DNA of 64,000 bases from an uncultured Devosia sp. (lineage in GTDB: Bacteria > Pseudomonadota > Alphaproteobacteria > Rhizobiales > Devosiaceae): NCBI RefSeq assembly GCF_913055165.1, contig NZ_CAJXJS010000003.1, positions 59,091 to 123,090 on the forward strand, written 5' to 3'. A program made the position numbers and the translations under genes. The stretch's first letter is position 1; each line of letters opens with the position of its first letter. Positions 18,763 through 28,440 of the stretch are shown piece after piece. Under the pieces are notes generated by a model that saw nothing but the letters and a program-made list of their open reading frames with translations, ran no database searches and was not told where the DNA came from.

Positions 18763-19458
18763 TTATGGACACCAGTAAACAGTCACCGGCGCGCCGGAAC
18801 GCAAGACGGCGCGGATCGGCATGTCTTCTACCGGGCCATCACCCAGCGCGGATTCCAGCACCTCGGCCTTGCCCTCGCCTTCAATGTGCAAGTAGAGGCC
18901 CTCGGTCTTGAGCAGGGCTGGCAGGGTGAAGGTCACGCGCGGTTCACCAGCGCCCGGGGCGCGGATAGCGAGCGTCGGCCCGGGCGCGGTCAGCGCCGCG
19001 TCAAGCGTGTCACCACCGGGAAAGAAGCTGGCCGTATGCCCGTCATTGCCCATGCCGAGCACCACGGCCGCGAAGGGCTGGGGCAGGTCCGCCATCAGCG
19101 CGTTGGTCTTGGCAATCGCCCCATCGCTGGGCTCGTCGCCACCGGAATAGAGCGGGAAAAAGCGCGCTGTGGCGGCCGGGCCTTGCAACATCTTCTCATT
19201 GACCAAAGCGGCGTTGGACCGGTCGCTGGTTTCGTCGACCCAGCGCTCGTCAACCAGGGTCACCACGACCTTGGACCAGTCGATGTCCTTGGTCTTGCCC
19301 AAGGCCTGGAAGAACTTTCCCGGTGTTGACCCCCCGCTCACCGCGATGGAGGCCGACCCGCGCTCGGCAATGGCGGCGCGGATGCGATCGGCGACCGACT
19401 CGGCGAGTTCCTTGGCCAGGGTCGACTTGTCGGCGAAGCTTCGGCGCTCGATGGTCAC
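18763..19458 (-). CDS. pgl: 6-phosphogluconolactonase
   Basis: The 231-residue protein hydrolyses 6-phosphogluconolactone, between zwf and edd in the pathway. It belongs to the glucosamine-6-phosphate isomerase/PGL fold: AVSGGSTPGKFF, VTLVDERWV and LGMGNDGHTASFFPG are diagnostic. The start is a GTG overlapping the zwf stop by four bases (GTGA), so translation is coupled. Confidence 0.95.
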   Translation of the reverse strand: MTIERRSFADKSTLAKELAESVADRIRAAIAERGSASIAVSGGSTPGKFFQALGKTKDIDWSKVVVTLVDERWVDETSDRSNAALVNEKMLQGPAATARFFPLYSGGDEPSDGAIAKTNALMADLPQPFAAVVLGMGNDGHTASFFPGGDTLDAALTAPGPTLAIRAPGAGEPRVTFTLPALLKTEGLYLHIEGEGKAEVLESALGDGPVEDMPIRAVLRSGAPVTVYWCP

Positions 19459-20939
19459 GAATGCGGTCCTTCATACCAGGTCCGACCGTCGCGCTCGATC
19501 AGCGCCACCGCTCCGCTCGGGCCCCAGGTGCCAGCGGTATAGGTTTGCGGCGGCTCGGAAGACCGGTCCCAGGCCTGGCGGATCGGGTCGACCCACATCC
19601 AGGCGGCTTCGAGTTCGTCACGACGCATGAACAGGGTCTGGTTGCCACGCACCACGTCGAGCAACAGCCGTTCATAGGCTTCAGGCGTGCGTTCCGTGAA
19701 GGTTTCCGCAAAGCTCAGATTGAGCGGCACCTGGCGCAGGCGCATGCCGCCGGGACCCGGGTCCTTGATCATCATCATCAGCTTGACGCCCTCGTCCGGT
19801 TGCAGACGGATGATGAGCTTATTGGCCTTGGGTGCCCCTTCAGCGTGATCAAAGATCGAATGCGGAATGGGCTTGAACTGGATGCAGATTTCCGAGACCC
19901 GCTCAGCCATGCGCTTGCCGGTCCGCAGGTAGAAGGGAACGCCAGCCCAGCGCCAATTGTCGATCTCGGCCTTGAGCGCGACAAAGGTCTCGGTGTGGCT
20001 GCCCTTCTTGTCCTCGGGCAATTCGTCCTGATAGCTGGCCACCGCCGCGGTCTCGGACTTCACGCCGCGATATTGTCCGCGCACGGTCTTGGTGGCCACT
20101 TCGCCATTGGTAATGGGCCGGAGAGCGCGCAATACCTTGAGCTTTTCGTCACGGAGCGCGTTGGCGTCGTCGCTGGCTGGCGGCTCCATGGCCACCAGGC
20201 AGAGGAGCTGCAGCATGTGATTCTGGATCATGTCGCGGAGGGCGCCGCTCTCATCGTAGTAGCCGCGCGTGCCGGCGCCGACGCTTTCGGCCACGGTCAG
20301 CTGCACATGGTCGATATGGGCCGAATTCCAGATCGGCTCGAACAGGGTGTTGGCAAAGCGCAGCGCCAGCAGGTTCTGCACCGTCTCCTTACCGAGATAG
20401 TGATCGATGCGGTAGACCTGATCTTCCTTGAAGATCTTGGCCACACCGTCATTGATTTCGATCGACGAGGCCAGATCGTGGCCCAGCGGCTTTTCGATGA
20501 CCACCCGCGCATCGCGGCGGTAGACCTTGGTCTTGGCGAGTTGTTCGGCGATGGGCTCGAACAGATCCGGCGCGACCGCCAGGTAGAACGCGCGGACCAC
20601 TTTGGGGTCATCGCGCAGTGCCTTTTTGATGTCGCCCCAACCGGCCTCATCGGAGACGTCGTTGATCACATAGGAGAAGATCGTCAGGAACCGCTTGATG
20701 GTGGCGGCGTCCTGGTAGTCCTTCTCGACGAACTGGGCGATGGCATCGCCGGCAAGCTGCTGGAATTCGGCGTTGGTCAATTTGGACCGCGAGACGCCGA
20801 TGATGCGGCTTTGCTCGTCGAACTGTCCATCCTTGAAGCGGTGGTAGAGCGCCGGGATCAGCTTGCGCTTTGTCAGATCGCCGGTGGCGCCAAACACCAC
20901 ATAGTCGAAGGGCTGGACGGGAATGATACGGCTGGACAC
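19455..20939 (-). CDS. zwf: Glucose-6-phosphate 1-dehydrogenase
   Basis: The 494-residue enzyme oxidises glucose 6-phosphate with NAD(P). The coenzyme loop VVFGATGDLTKRKL lies near the N-terminus, and the active-site block RIDHYLGKETVQN around residue 185. The start is taken as GTG at 20939 (MSSRIIPVQP), which gives normal length and lies 13 bases after the upstream stop with GAGG about 11 bases before it; an upstream extension would read through the kinase gene. Second gene of the operon. Confidence 0.96.
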   Translation of the reverse strand: MSSRIIPVQPFDYVVFGATGDLTKRKLIPALYHRFKDGQFDEQSRIIGVSRSKLTNAEFQQLAGDAIAQFVEKDYQDAATIKRFLTIFSYVINDVSDEAGWGDIKKALRDDPKVVRAFYLAVAPDLFEPIAEQLAKTKVYRRDARVVIEKPLGHDLASSIEINDGVAKIFKEDQVYRIDHYLGKETVQNLLALRFANTLFEPIWNSAHIDHVQLTVAESVGAGTRGYYDESGALRDMIQNHMLQLLCLVAMEPPASDDANALRDEKLKVLRALRPITNGEVATKTVRGQYRGVKSETAAVASYQDELPEDKKGSHTETFVALKAEIDNWRWAGVPFYLRTGKRMAERVSEICIQFKPIPHSIFDHAEGAPKANKLIIRLQPDEGVKLMMMIKDPGPGGMRLRQVPLNLSFAETFTERTPEAYERLLLDVVRGNQTLFMRRDELEAAWMWVDPIRQAWDRSSEPPQTYTAGTWGPSGAVALIERDGRTWYEGPHS

Positions 20940-20952
20940 GTGTGGACGTCCC

Positions 20953-21903
20953 TCAGTTTGACGCGAAATTCTGCCGGGCGAGGATAATCGCGCCATGCAG
21001 GGGTTCGAATTTTGGAAGAGCGACGAAATCGCCATAATGCTGCTGGAGCGTCGGGAACAGGCGCTGTCCCAGGCCGCCGACAATGGCCATCACCGTGGCG
21101 CCATGCGACTTGAACCAGTTCACATAGGTATCGATGTAGCCGATCTCGATGGCCAGCAGCTTGCGGGCGACTGGATCGTTCTGTTCGAGATAATCGAAGA
21201 AAAGCGGCATGAGCTTGCCAAATTCGCCCGGCGCGCGGCCAACCAGGGCATCATCGCAACCCTCGGACCCGTCGCGGCTCAACAGCTTCAAATCCATCTC
21301 GGTGGCAAAGGACCAGGTCATAACGGCCTGATTGTCGCCGCCAAGCGCCGCAATCACCGCTTTGGTCAAGGGCGAGGCTTCGACCAGACCATCCTCGGCC
21401 TCGACCGAATAGCGCACCAATTCGCGCCCGAGAATGGCACCGCTCATCTGATCACCGATGTGGAAACCCCAGCCGCCGGCCTGATGGCGCTTTCCATTGA
21501 CTATGGACATGGCCGCCGAACCGGTACCGATGATGACCACGCCGCCCTCGCCGCCGCCCAAGGCGCCGGCATGGGCAATGTCGATGTCGTCATAGACCCT
21601 GACCCCGGCAAACGGCCAGGGGCGCGCAGCAAAGGCATCGCGGGCCGAATCCATGCGACCGCCGGCCATGCCAAAACAGGCATAGGTGTTGGCCGCCTCG
21701 GCAAAATCAATGCCCGCGGCCTTGAAGACATCGCGCGCGCCCGCACTGATCGCCTTGTAAGCGGGCTCGCCGCCGTCGATCTGCAGGTTCGAGCGACCGT
21801 TCTTGACCTCTGCCAGCGTCTCCAGATTCTCATTGGCCAGGCGCACGCGGCAATTGGTGCCGCCTCCGTCAACGCCAAGGTAATATCGCGGCACGAAAGG
21901 CAT
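20953..21903 (-). CDS. BadF/BadG/BcrA/BcrD-type sugar kinase
   Basis: The 316-residue protein has the ASKHA phosphate loops of the BcrAD_BadFG family: GVDGGGTNCRVRLAN at the N-terminus and VIIGTGSAAMSIVNG around residue 125, then GGWGFHIGDQMSGA. Relatives are N-acetylglucosamine or glucosamine kinases; some act on glucose. As the first gene of an operon with zwf, pgl and edd, feeding a hexose phosphate into the Entner-Doudoroff route is the natural role. Substrate is not proven by sequence. Start is the ATG at 21903. Confidence 0.83.
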   Translation of the reverse strand: MPFVPRYYLGVDGGGTNCRVRLANENLETLAEVKNGRSNLQIDGGEPAYKAISAGARDVFKAAGIDFAEAANTYACFGMAGGRMDSARDAFAARPWPFAGVRVYDDIDIAHAGALGGGEGGVVIIGTGSAAMSIVNGKRHQAGGWGFHIGDQMSGAILGRELVRYSVEAEDGLVEASPLTKAVIAALGGDNQAVMTWSFATEMDLKLLSRDGSEGCDDALVGRAPGEFGKLMPLFFDYLEQNDPVARKLLAIEIGYIDTYVNWFKSHGATVMAIVGGLGQRLFPTLQQHYGDFVALPKFEPLHGAIILARQNFASN

Positions 21904-22173
21904 CTCCGTGGATGTGTGGGAGGCTCAAAGGCAAGACGCGAACGCCCTGCCCTAGCGCTCCCAGACTAGGTGGTCAATTCGGCGCGGACCATAATGCGAA
22001 AGGCGCTAAGACGAAAGTAGTAGACCCAATAAAATATCGACGCCGCATCCGCCTACCCTATCCGCAGCTTGAGCTGACAATGGACAAGCGGAACGGCTTG
22101 CCTCATTGGCCCGTTTGGAGCGAAACTGTTCTGGACCGAGAAGGGCAGCGGCGGCGCCCTGCAGAGGATGACC

Positions 22174-22710
22174 ATGACACGACATTGCCTGGTCCTGGGT
22201 GGTGCCCGCTCAGGAAAGACCGCTTTCGCGGAAAGCCTTGCGCTGCATGCCGGCTCCAAACCGGCTTATCTGGCGACAGCGACAGTTCTTGATGCGGAAA
22301 TGAATGAACGGGTTCGCAGCCACCAGGCCAGCAGAGAGCAGCGCTTCACCACCATCGAAGAGCCGATCGAGCTTTCGCACGCCATCCTCAAGGCCGGTGC
22401 CGCCCATGATGTCATCCTGGTGGACTGCCTGACCTTGTGGATCACCAATCTGCTGCTGGCCAATGAGGACGTCGCCACCGCCGTCACCGAGCTTTACGGC
22501 ACGCTGGCCGAAGTGCAGAAGGCCAAGGTGATTCTGGTTTCGAACGAAGTCGGCATGGGTATCGTGCCCGACAATGCCATGGCACGCACTTTCCGGGATC
22601 TGGCGGGGTCGACGCATCAACGGTTGGCGGAAATATGCGATGATGTCTATTTCATCGCCGCCGGCCTGCCCATGACCATGAAAGGCGAGCCGCCAGGCCT
22701 GGTCAGCTGA
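22174..22710 (+). CDS. cobU: Adenosylcobinamide kinase / adenosylcobinamide-phosphate guanylyltransferase
   Basis: The 178-residue bifunctional enzyme (CobP in the aerobic nomenclature) phosphorylates adenosylcobinamide and then adds GMP during lower-ligand assembly. The P-loop LVLGGARSGKTAFAE and the VLVDCLTLW-like segment (ILVDCLTLWITNLL) are characteristic. Two ATGs are close together; the second, at 22174, has GAGG at six bases and is preferred over 22168. It stands alone on the plus strand and its stop overlaps the cbiB stop by eight bases. Confidence 0.95.
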   Translation: MTRHCLVLGGARSGKTAFAESLALHAGSKPAYLATATVLDAEMNERVRSHQASREQRFTTIEEPIELSHAILKAGAAHDVILVDCLTLWITNLLLANEDVATAVTELYGTLAEVQKAKVILVSNEVGMGIVPDNAMARTFRDLAGSTHQRLAEICDDVYFIAAGLPMTMKGEPPGLVS

Positions 22711-23665
22711 TCAGCATCATCAGGGCGATGGCACAGCTCAGCCCCAGGAGCACACCCAGGGTGCGGCGATAGAGCAGCAGGGCCAGCATGATATCGCTGG
22801 CGCCCAGCCCTGCTTTCCCGCTGCCGAAGGCCGGAAGGTCGACCAATTCCCCGTCGTAATGGCGCGGGCCACCGAGCTGGAAGTTCAACGCGCCAGCAAA
22901 AGCGGCTTCGGGCCAACCCGCATTGGGCGAAGCGTGCTTGGCGGCATCGCGCCGAGCCGTTTCCCAGGCCCGCCCCGGGCTGGCGCCGGGGGTGAAGAAG
23001 CAGGCAATGGTGACCAAGACCGCCGTCAGGCGCGCCGGAACCCAGTTGAGGGCATCGTCCAGCCTTGCGGCCGCCCAGCCATAGTGGCGATAGCGGTCAT
23101 CAAGGTGCCCGATCATGGAGTCGGCGGTGTTGACGGCCTTGTAGACGGCTATGCCGGGCAGACCGAAGAGCAACAGGAAAAGCCAGGGCGCGACGACGCC
23201 ATCCGAGGTGCTTTCGGCCAGCGTTTCAACAGCAGCGCGCGCCACCCCCGCCTCATCGAGGGATTGCGGATCGCGCCCCACGACATGGCTGACGGCGTCC
23301 CGGCCGGCGGCGAGGGATGAGCGCAACGCTTCAGACACGGCCTCAACCGCGCGACCAAGTTCCTTTTGCGCCAGCAACGTCGTGGCCAGCAGCATTTCGA
23401 GGAGCCATCCAAGCGGGATCCAGGAGAGGATGGTCCGGATGCCGACGGTGACGATCAAGACTGACAGGAGCAGAAGGCAAAGGGCCACGATGCCGGCCAG
23501 CTTTCGCTGGGCCGCAGTGCGGCTTGTCGTGTTCAGCCTCTCTTCGCAGAAGCTGATGAGCTTGCCGAACCAAACGACTGGATGGCCGATGGTGGCGGAC
23601 AGTCTCTGGGGATAACCAAGCTGTCGTTCCAGCGCCAGCGCCAGGGGGGAAATCAGCGGGTCCAT
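22703..23665 (-). CDS. cbiB: Adenosylcobinamide-phosphate synthase (CbiB/CobD)
   Basis: The 320-residue integral membrane protein attaches the aminopropanol arm to adenosylcobyric acid. Family marks are the several hydrophobic segments and the block SESTSDGVVAPWLFLLLFGLPG around residues 150-172, followed by YKAVNTADSMIGH. It is the last gene of the cobA-cobB-cobQ-cbiB run, three bases after cobQ. Confidence 0.95.
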   Translation of the reverse strand: MDPLISPLALALERQLGYPQRLSATIGHPVVWFGKLISFCEERLNTTSRTAAQRKLAGIVALCLLLLSVLIVTVGIRTILSWIPLGWLLEMLLATTLLAQKELGRAVEAVSEALRSSLAAGRDAVSHVVGRDPQSLDEAGVARAAVETLAESTSDGVVAPWLFLLLFGLPGIAVYKAVNTADSMIGHLDDRYRHYGWAAARLDDALNWVPARLTAVLVTIACFFTPGASPGRAWETARRDAAKHASPNAGWPEAAFAGALNFQLGGPRHYDGELVDLPAFGSGKAGLGASDIMLALLLYRRTLGVLLGLSCAIALMMLIS

Positions 23666-23668
23666 GTC

Positions 23669-25126
23669 TCAGGTCTTTACAGTTTCGGCCAGGGCCAGCA
23701 AATGATCGATATCGATATGGGTTTCGAGATGGTTCGCAAGCCCGTCGAGTGCGCTTTCCACCTGCGCTTCAAACGCGAGATCGGGACTGGCGGCAGACCC
23801 GAGCATGGCGCGCCGGAAGCCGTCGGACGCAAACAGTCCATGCAGATAGGTACCCGCGACGCGCCCATTGGCGCTGATGGCGCCTTCGAACTGGCTGCCG
23901 ACCCGGGCGAAGGCGCGCGCCGTGTCTGAACCGGTCGTGACACCCATATGCATATGATAGCCCGACAGCGCCTCGCCCGAGGCCAGGTGCGTGGCCGTTT
24001 CGACCCGCAACTGCTTTGCCGGGCCCAACATGGTTTCAACGTCCAGCAATCCAAGCCCTTCGCTGGTGCCGGGTGGTCCTTCGAGACCATCAGGATCGGC
24101 TATGGTGCGGCCCAACATTTGATAGCCGCCGCAGATGCCCATGATCCGGCCGCCGGAGCGGAAATGGGCGAGGATGTCGATGTCCCAGCCATTGGCGCGC
24201 AGGGCAGCCAGGTCAGCGCGGGTGGCCTTGGAACCCGGCAGGAGGATCAGATCGGCGTCTCGCGGGATCGACTGTCCGGACTGCACAAGGGTCACTGCCA
24301 CCCCCGGCTCGGCGCGCAGGGGATCGAGATCGTCGAAATTGGCAATGCGCGGCAGGCGCGGCACAGCGATGTGAAAGGCCCCCTGCCCTGTCTCGAGGCT
24401 TTCGAGAGCCAGAGCGTCCTCCGCAGGCAATTTCGCCGCATCGGCGAAATGCGGCACCGGGCCGAAACAGGGCAGGCCTGTGCGGGTCTCGAGAAAGGAC
24501 ACGCCCGACGCGAAGAGGGCCGGATCGCCGAAAAAGCGGTTGATCAGGCTGGCGCGAACCAGCGTCGCATCGGCCGGATCGATAACCGCCAAGGTGCCAA
24601 CAATGGACGCAATGACGCCGCCGCGGTGAATGTCACCAATCAGCACCACGGGGACATTTGCGGCCCGGGCAAAGCCAAAATTGGCAATGTCGCCCTGCCG
24701 CAGATTGACCTCGGAGGCGCTGCCAGCGCCCTCGACGAGGACATAGTCGGCGTCAGCGGCTACGTTCGAGAATGCATTGAGGACTTCGGGTAGAAGCTGG
24801 GCGCGGTTGGCCCAATATTGCCGGGCACTGAGACTGGCGCGACGCTGGCCGCGGACGATCACCTGCGATCCGGTCTCGCCCTCGGGCTTCAGCAAGACCG
24901 GGTTCATGGCCGTCAGTGGCGCTCGGCGGGCGGCCCGCGCCTGCAGCGCCTGGGCCCGGCCAATCTCGCCCTCATCCGCGGTGACCGCGGCATTGTTGCT
25001 CATGTTCTGCGGCTTGAAGGGGGCGACTGAGAGACCGCGATTGGCCAGAGCGCGGCAAAGGCCCGTCACGAGGAGGGACTTGCCGACGTCGGAGCCTATA
25101 CCCATGAACATCAAGGCTTTGGTCAT
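23669..25126 (-). CDS. cobQ: Adenosylcobyric acid synthase CobQ
   Basis: The 485-residue amidotransferase amidates the b, d, e and g side chains of adenosylcobyrinic a,c-diamide. The N-terminal dethiobiotin-synthetase-like ATPase starts MFMGIGSDVGKSLLVTGLCR; the type-I glutaminase part shows IMGICGGYQMLG with the nucleophile cysteine and a late GTYLHGLF. The ATG at 25126 is chosen because the P-loop starts at about residue 9, as in the family; the open upstream frame overlaps cobB. It lies seven bases after cobB. Confidence 0.96.
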   Translation of the reverse strand: MTKALMFMGIGSDVGKSLLVTGLCRALANRGLSVAPFKPQNMSNNAAVTADEGEIGRAQALQARAARRAPLTAMNPVLLKPEGETGSQVIVRGQRRASLSARQYWANRAQLLPEVLNAFSNVAADADYVLVEGAGSASEVNLRQGDIANFGFARAANVPVVLIGDIHRGGVIASIVGTLAVIDPADATLVRASLINRFFGDPALFASGVSFLETRTGLPCFGPVPHFADAAKLPAEDALALESLETGQGAFHIAVPRLPRIANFDDLDPLRAEPGVAVTLVQSGQSIPRDADLILLPGSKATRADLAALRANGWDIDILAHFRSGGRIMGICGGYQMLGRTIADPDGLEGPPGTSEGLGLLDVETMLGPAKQLRVETATHLASGEALSGYHMHMGVTTGSDTARAFARVGSQFEGAISANGRVAGTYLHGLFASDGFRRAMLGSAASPDLAFEAQVESALDGLANHLETHIDIDHLLALAETVKT

Positions 25127-25133
25127 GGCAGCC

Positions 25134-26429
25134 TTATGGCGCAGCAATGACATGGGCGTAAGACCCCATGACGCGCCCGAGCACCGCCCCCATTGGCGGC
25201 TGGCGGATGCCTTCCGCATCAAGCGCCTCGAACAAGGGGGGGAGGTCGCTCTGCTTGGCCGAGGAATAGTGGAACTCGTGGCCATTGAGCCCAGCGGGCC
25301 AAGGCAGGGCACCCGCATGCAACAGGCGGCGATAACCGAGGACGCGCTTGGGTCGGTCGATGCGCGTGACGGTGGGCAGGAGGCCGGTCATGGCATGCCT
25401 TGTGCCATCTTTGTCCACCAGTCCTTCGCCCAGGACCATGAAGCCACCGCACTCGCCATAGATGAGGGCACCCCTGTCCCTGGCTGCAATCAGTCCAGCC
25501 CGAAACCTGTCGGCCGCATCCAGTGCGGCGCCGTGGAGTTCAGGGTAGCCCCCTGGCAAAAACACGGCATCGGCGGCTGCGGATGGTCCCTGATTGGCGA
25601 GAGGCGAGAAAAAGCTGAGTTCAGCGCCCGCCGCGCGCCAGCCATCCAAAAGATGTGAGTAGAGAAAGGCAAAGGCCCGGTCCTGGGCGATAGCGACATG
25701 CTGCCCAAGTGGCGGAAGCGCCGGGGGGGGCGCTCCAACCTCTGCCAGCGGGGCGGCCTGCGCCAGCACGAGATCGAGATCGATGTAGTCACGGACATTA
25801 TCGGCTGCATGTTCGAGGAAACGCGCGAAGTCGCTCACCTCCTGGGGCAGAACGAGCCCGAGATGCCGTTCGGGGGTAACGAGTTCAGGACGGCGGGGGA
25901 TAGCGCCCAAAAATGGGATGCCGGTTTGCCTCAGCGCCGAGACCAGCATGCGTTCATGACGGGCACTGGCGACGCGGTTCAGCACCACCCCGGCGATGCG
26001 GACGCCCGGACGCCAATGCACGAAACCCGCCACCAGAGGCGCGACAGACTGGCTGTGCCGATCGGCATCCACCACGAATACAACGGGCAGACCAAGCGTT
26101 TCAGCCAGATCGCCGGTTGATCCCTGTCCGTCCGCTGCCGCATCGAAGAGGCCCATCGCGCCTTCGACCACCAGCAGGTGGGCGCCCGTAGCCTGCTGGG
26201 TTGCCAGGGCCTTGAGATGTCCGGTGGACATGGCCCAGGGATCGAGATTGATGGCCTCGCGGCCAGCAGCCAGGCTGGAAAAGTGAGGGTCAATATAGTC
26301 CGGACCGGATTTTGCCGGCGCAACAACGAGGCCACGTCGGCGCAATGCGCCAAGCAGGCCGAGCGTGAAGACCGTCTTGCCCGATCCCGACCGGGGCGCG
26401 GAAACGACCAGACCCCTAGCCAAAGACAT
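25134..26429 (-). CDS. cobB: Cobyrinic acid a,c-diamide synthase CobB
   Basis: The about 431-residue glutamine amidotransferase adds the first two amides to (hydrogeno)cobyrinic acid. Blocks: VVSAPRSGSGKTVFTLGLL (P-loop), VEGAMGLFDA, and glutaminase LIYGECGGFMVLGEGL. The start is ambiguous: ATG 26429 is the convention here, but GGAGG (26431-26435) is best spaced for a TTG at 26423, giving a product two residues shorter. The gene overlaps the end of cobA by 14 bases. Confidence 0.95.
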   Translation of the reverse strand: MSLARGLVVSAPRSGSGKTVFTLGLLGALRRRGLVVAPAKSGPDYIDPHFSSLAAGREAINLDPWAMSTGHLKALATQQATGAHLLVVEGAMGLFDAAADGQGSTGDLAETLGLPVVFVVDADRHSQSVAPLVAGFVHWRPGVRIAGVVLNRVASARHERMLVSALRQTGIPFLGAIPRRPELVTPERHLGLVLPQEVSDFARFLEHAADNVRDYIDLDLVLAQAAPLAEVGAPPPALPPLGQHVAIAQDRAFAFLYSHLLDGWRAAGAELSFFSPLANQGPSAAADAVFLPGGYPELHGAALDAADRFRAGLIAARDRGALIYGECGGFMVLGEGLVDKDGTRHAMTGLLPTVTRIDRPKRVLGYRRLLHAGALPWPAGLNGHEFHYSSAKQSDLPPLFEALDAEGIRQPPMGAVLGRVMGSYAHVIAAP

Positions 26430-27228
26430 GCCTCCGCACTTCACCGACATACCAATCAAGCGCGCCACGATGGCGGGATACCGGCCCCAGAACGACGATG
26501 GCCGGAGTTGGCACGTCAACCGTGGCCCCGGCCGCGCCCAGTGTGGTCTCCAGCACGGACTGATTGCGACTGGCCACGTGAGAGACGATTGTCACAACCT
26601 CGGTAGAGCTCCGTCCGGCGGCCAGCAACTTGTCGGCTATGGCGGGCAGGTGCTTGACCGCCATATACATGACAATCACTGGAGCGGCACTGGCCACCGC
26701 CGCCCAGTCGACGGCGCCTGGGACGGTACCAGTTTCGTCGTGACCGGTGAGAAAAATGACCGCGTGATTGGTCTCGCGGTGCGTCACAGGAATACCGGCA
26801 TAGGCTAGGCCACCCAAGCCAGCGGAGATGCCGGGGACAATACGGAATGGAATGCCGGCGGCGGCCAGAGCGCCGGCTTCTTCACCGCCCCGTCCGAACA
26901 TGAATGGATCGCCCCCCTTGAGGCGCAGCACACGCCGACCCTGCCGCGCCAGTGCGATCAGTTGGAGCGTGATATCGGCCTGCTTGGGTGATGGCTTGCC
27001 ACCGCGCTTACCGGCATGAATGCGTTCTGCGTCCGTCCGGGCAAGGGCCAGTATGTCGGGTGATACCAGGGCGTCATAGACGACCGCATCAGCCTGCCCG
27101 AGGGCGTGGACAGCAAGAAGGGTCAGCAGGCCCGGCCCTCCAGGACCCGCACCGACCAGCCAGACGCTGCCAGGCGCGAAAATGGGGAAATCGGCATCGG
27201 AGAGGCGCGCAAAAAGGCTATCGGCCAT
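26416..27228 (-). CDS. cobA: Uroporphyrinogen-III C-methyltransferase CobA (SUMT)
   Basis: The 270-residue SAM enzyme makes precorrin-2 by methylating C2 and C7, the branch point to cobalamin and siroheme. VWLVGAGPGGPGLLTLLA and LRLKGGDPFMFGRGGEE are the SUMT signatures. ATG 27228 gives the normal N-terminus. There is no fused CysG dehydrogenase or chelatase domain. It leads the cobA-cobB-cobQ-cbiB group and is divergent from cobK. Confidence 0.96.
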   Translation of the reverse strand: MADSLFARLSDADFPIFAPGSVWLVGAGPGGPGLLTLLAVHALGQADAVVYDALVSPDILALARTDAERIHAGKRGGKPSPKQADITLQLIALARQGRRVLRLKGGDPFMFGRGGEEAGALAAAGIPFRIVPGISAGLGGLAYAGIPVTHRETNHAVIFLTGHDETGTVPGAVDWAAVASAAPVIVMYMAVKHLPAIADKLLAAGRSSTEVVTIVSHVASRNQSVLETTLGAAGATVDVPTPAIVVLGPVSRHRGALDWYVGEVRRHVFG

Positions 27229-27298
27229 TTTGCGTCCCCGAGGCTTGAGTGGCGCGGGCGGCGCGGGCACATTGGCGCACATCAATGGATTCCAGATT

Positions 27299-28030
27299 AT
27301 GAAAATCCTGATCCTGGGAGGGACGACCGAAGCTAGGCAATTGGCCGAGCGCCTCGTTGCGTTGGGACACGATGTGGTCACCTCGCTGGCTGGACGCACG
27401 CAGGACCCGATCCTGCCCAAGGGAAAGCTCCGCATGGGTCCATTCGGCGGCATTCCCGGACTGAGTGCTTATCTGCGGGCGGCGGGAATCGACCAATTGG
27501 TCGATGCGACGCACCCCTTTGCCGGGCAGATTTCGATCAACGCGGTGGCTGCTGCCCAGGCGAACGGCGTCCCGCTGGTGCGGGTGATGCGTCCCGCCTG
27601 GGAACCTGCACCGGGGCAGCAATGGCTGATCGTCGGTTCCGCCAGGGAGGCGGCGGACGCCCTGCCCCATTACGCCAAGGTGCTGCTGACCACCGGCCAT
27701 GCAGGGCTCGACATCTTTCTTGAGCGGCAGGAATGTCAGTTCTTTATCCGCGTGATCGAGGCACCGGAAATGCCGCTGCCCCGTCATGCCGAACTGATCG
27801 TCAGTCGCCCGCCCTATCTGTTTGCCGACGAGATAGCGCTGATGCGGCGTCACGGCATCACCCACCTTGTCAGCAAGAATTCCGGCGGCACGCAGGCGGC
27901 CGCGAAGCTGGAAGCGGCCCGGCAATTGGATGTCCGTGTGGTGATGATCGAGCGCCCCATCTATGGACCGGCCCATGAGGTGGACAGTGTCGAGGCAGCC
28001 GTGGCGGCCCTGCACGACGGCAGCACATAG
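27299..28030 (+). CDS. cobK: Precorrin-6A reductase CobK
   Basis: The 243-residue NADPH-dependent enzyme reduces precorrin-6A to precorrin-6B. It begins MKILILGGTTEARQLAERL and contains DATHPFAGQISINA and VSKNSGG, all typical. The ATG at 27299 is used because the nucleotide-binding loop must sit at the N-terminus. It is divergent from cobA and converges on cobE with a 70-base overlap. Confidence 0.93.
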   Translation: MKILILGGTTEARQLAERLVALGHDVVTSLAGRTQDPILPKGKLRMGPFGGIPGLSAYLRAAGIDQLVDATHPFAGQISINAVAAAQANGVPLVRVMRPAWEPAPGQQWLIVGSAREAADALPHYAKVLLTTGHAGLDIFLERQECQFFIRVIEAPEMPLPRHAELIVSRPPYLFADEIALMRRHGITHLVSKNSGGTQAAAKLEAARQLDVRVVMIERPIYGPAHEVDSVEAAVAALHDGST

Positions 28031-28440
28031 CCAGCTGTGAGCTGCGCCAAGGCGCACGTCAGATGTTGTCCTCGCTGCTTTTCAAGCAACAGGGAGCCAA
28101 AGCGCATAGCGGCCGCCTCCGCCACGGACGGCACGCCCAGGTGGCGCTCGACGCATTCGGAGGGATTGGGAACATCCGCGCGCAGCAGGCCGACGTCTAC
28201 CGCAAGGATCGGCAGTCGGAGTTGGGCGGCCGCGGCGACCATCGCGGGATGGCGTCGTTTGGCCTCGAGGGTTGCCAGCGCCACGAGACCGCCGCGGTCC
28301 AAGGCAACCATGTGAAGGCAATGGTCCAATAAGGTCAGCACGTCGGCGGCGCTTGCGCGACTGCGCAAGCCGATGCCCGCTACAGCCGAGTGCGGAACCG
28401 TGTCTGGGGCCAGCCCTATGCCGGCATGGGCTTTCTTCAT
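27961..28440 (-). CDS. cobE: Cobalamin biosynthesis protein CobE (CbiG C-terminal type)
   Basis: The 159-residue protein matches the CbiG_C/CobE family: MKKAHAGIGLAPDTVPH at the start, a mid-protein VALATLEAKRRHPAM and SVAEAAAMRFGSLLL near the end. CobE is a small accessory protein of the aerobic pathway with an unclear biochemical role. The ATG at 28440 has GAGG upstream. Its last 23 codons lie over the 3' end of cobK on the other strand and look unlike family members, so a longer-than-usual C-terminus is likely. Confidence 0.8.
   Translation of the reverse strand: MKKAHAGIGLAPDTVPHSAVAGIGLRSRASAADVLTLLDHCLHMVALDRGGLVALATLEAKRRHPAMVAAAAQLRLPILAVDVGLLRADVPNPSECVERHLGVPSVAEAAAMRFGSLLLEKQRGQHLTCALAQLTAGYVLPSCRAATAASTLSTSWAGP

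Noticed and set aside
21912..22292. Possible small gene or riboswitch upstream of cobU
   Set aside because: The frame overlaps cobU in another phase, and no cobalamin-riboswitch elements (GCCACTG, CCCCCGCAACTG) are present.
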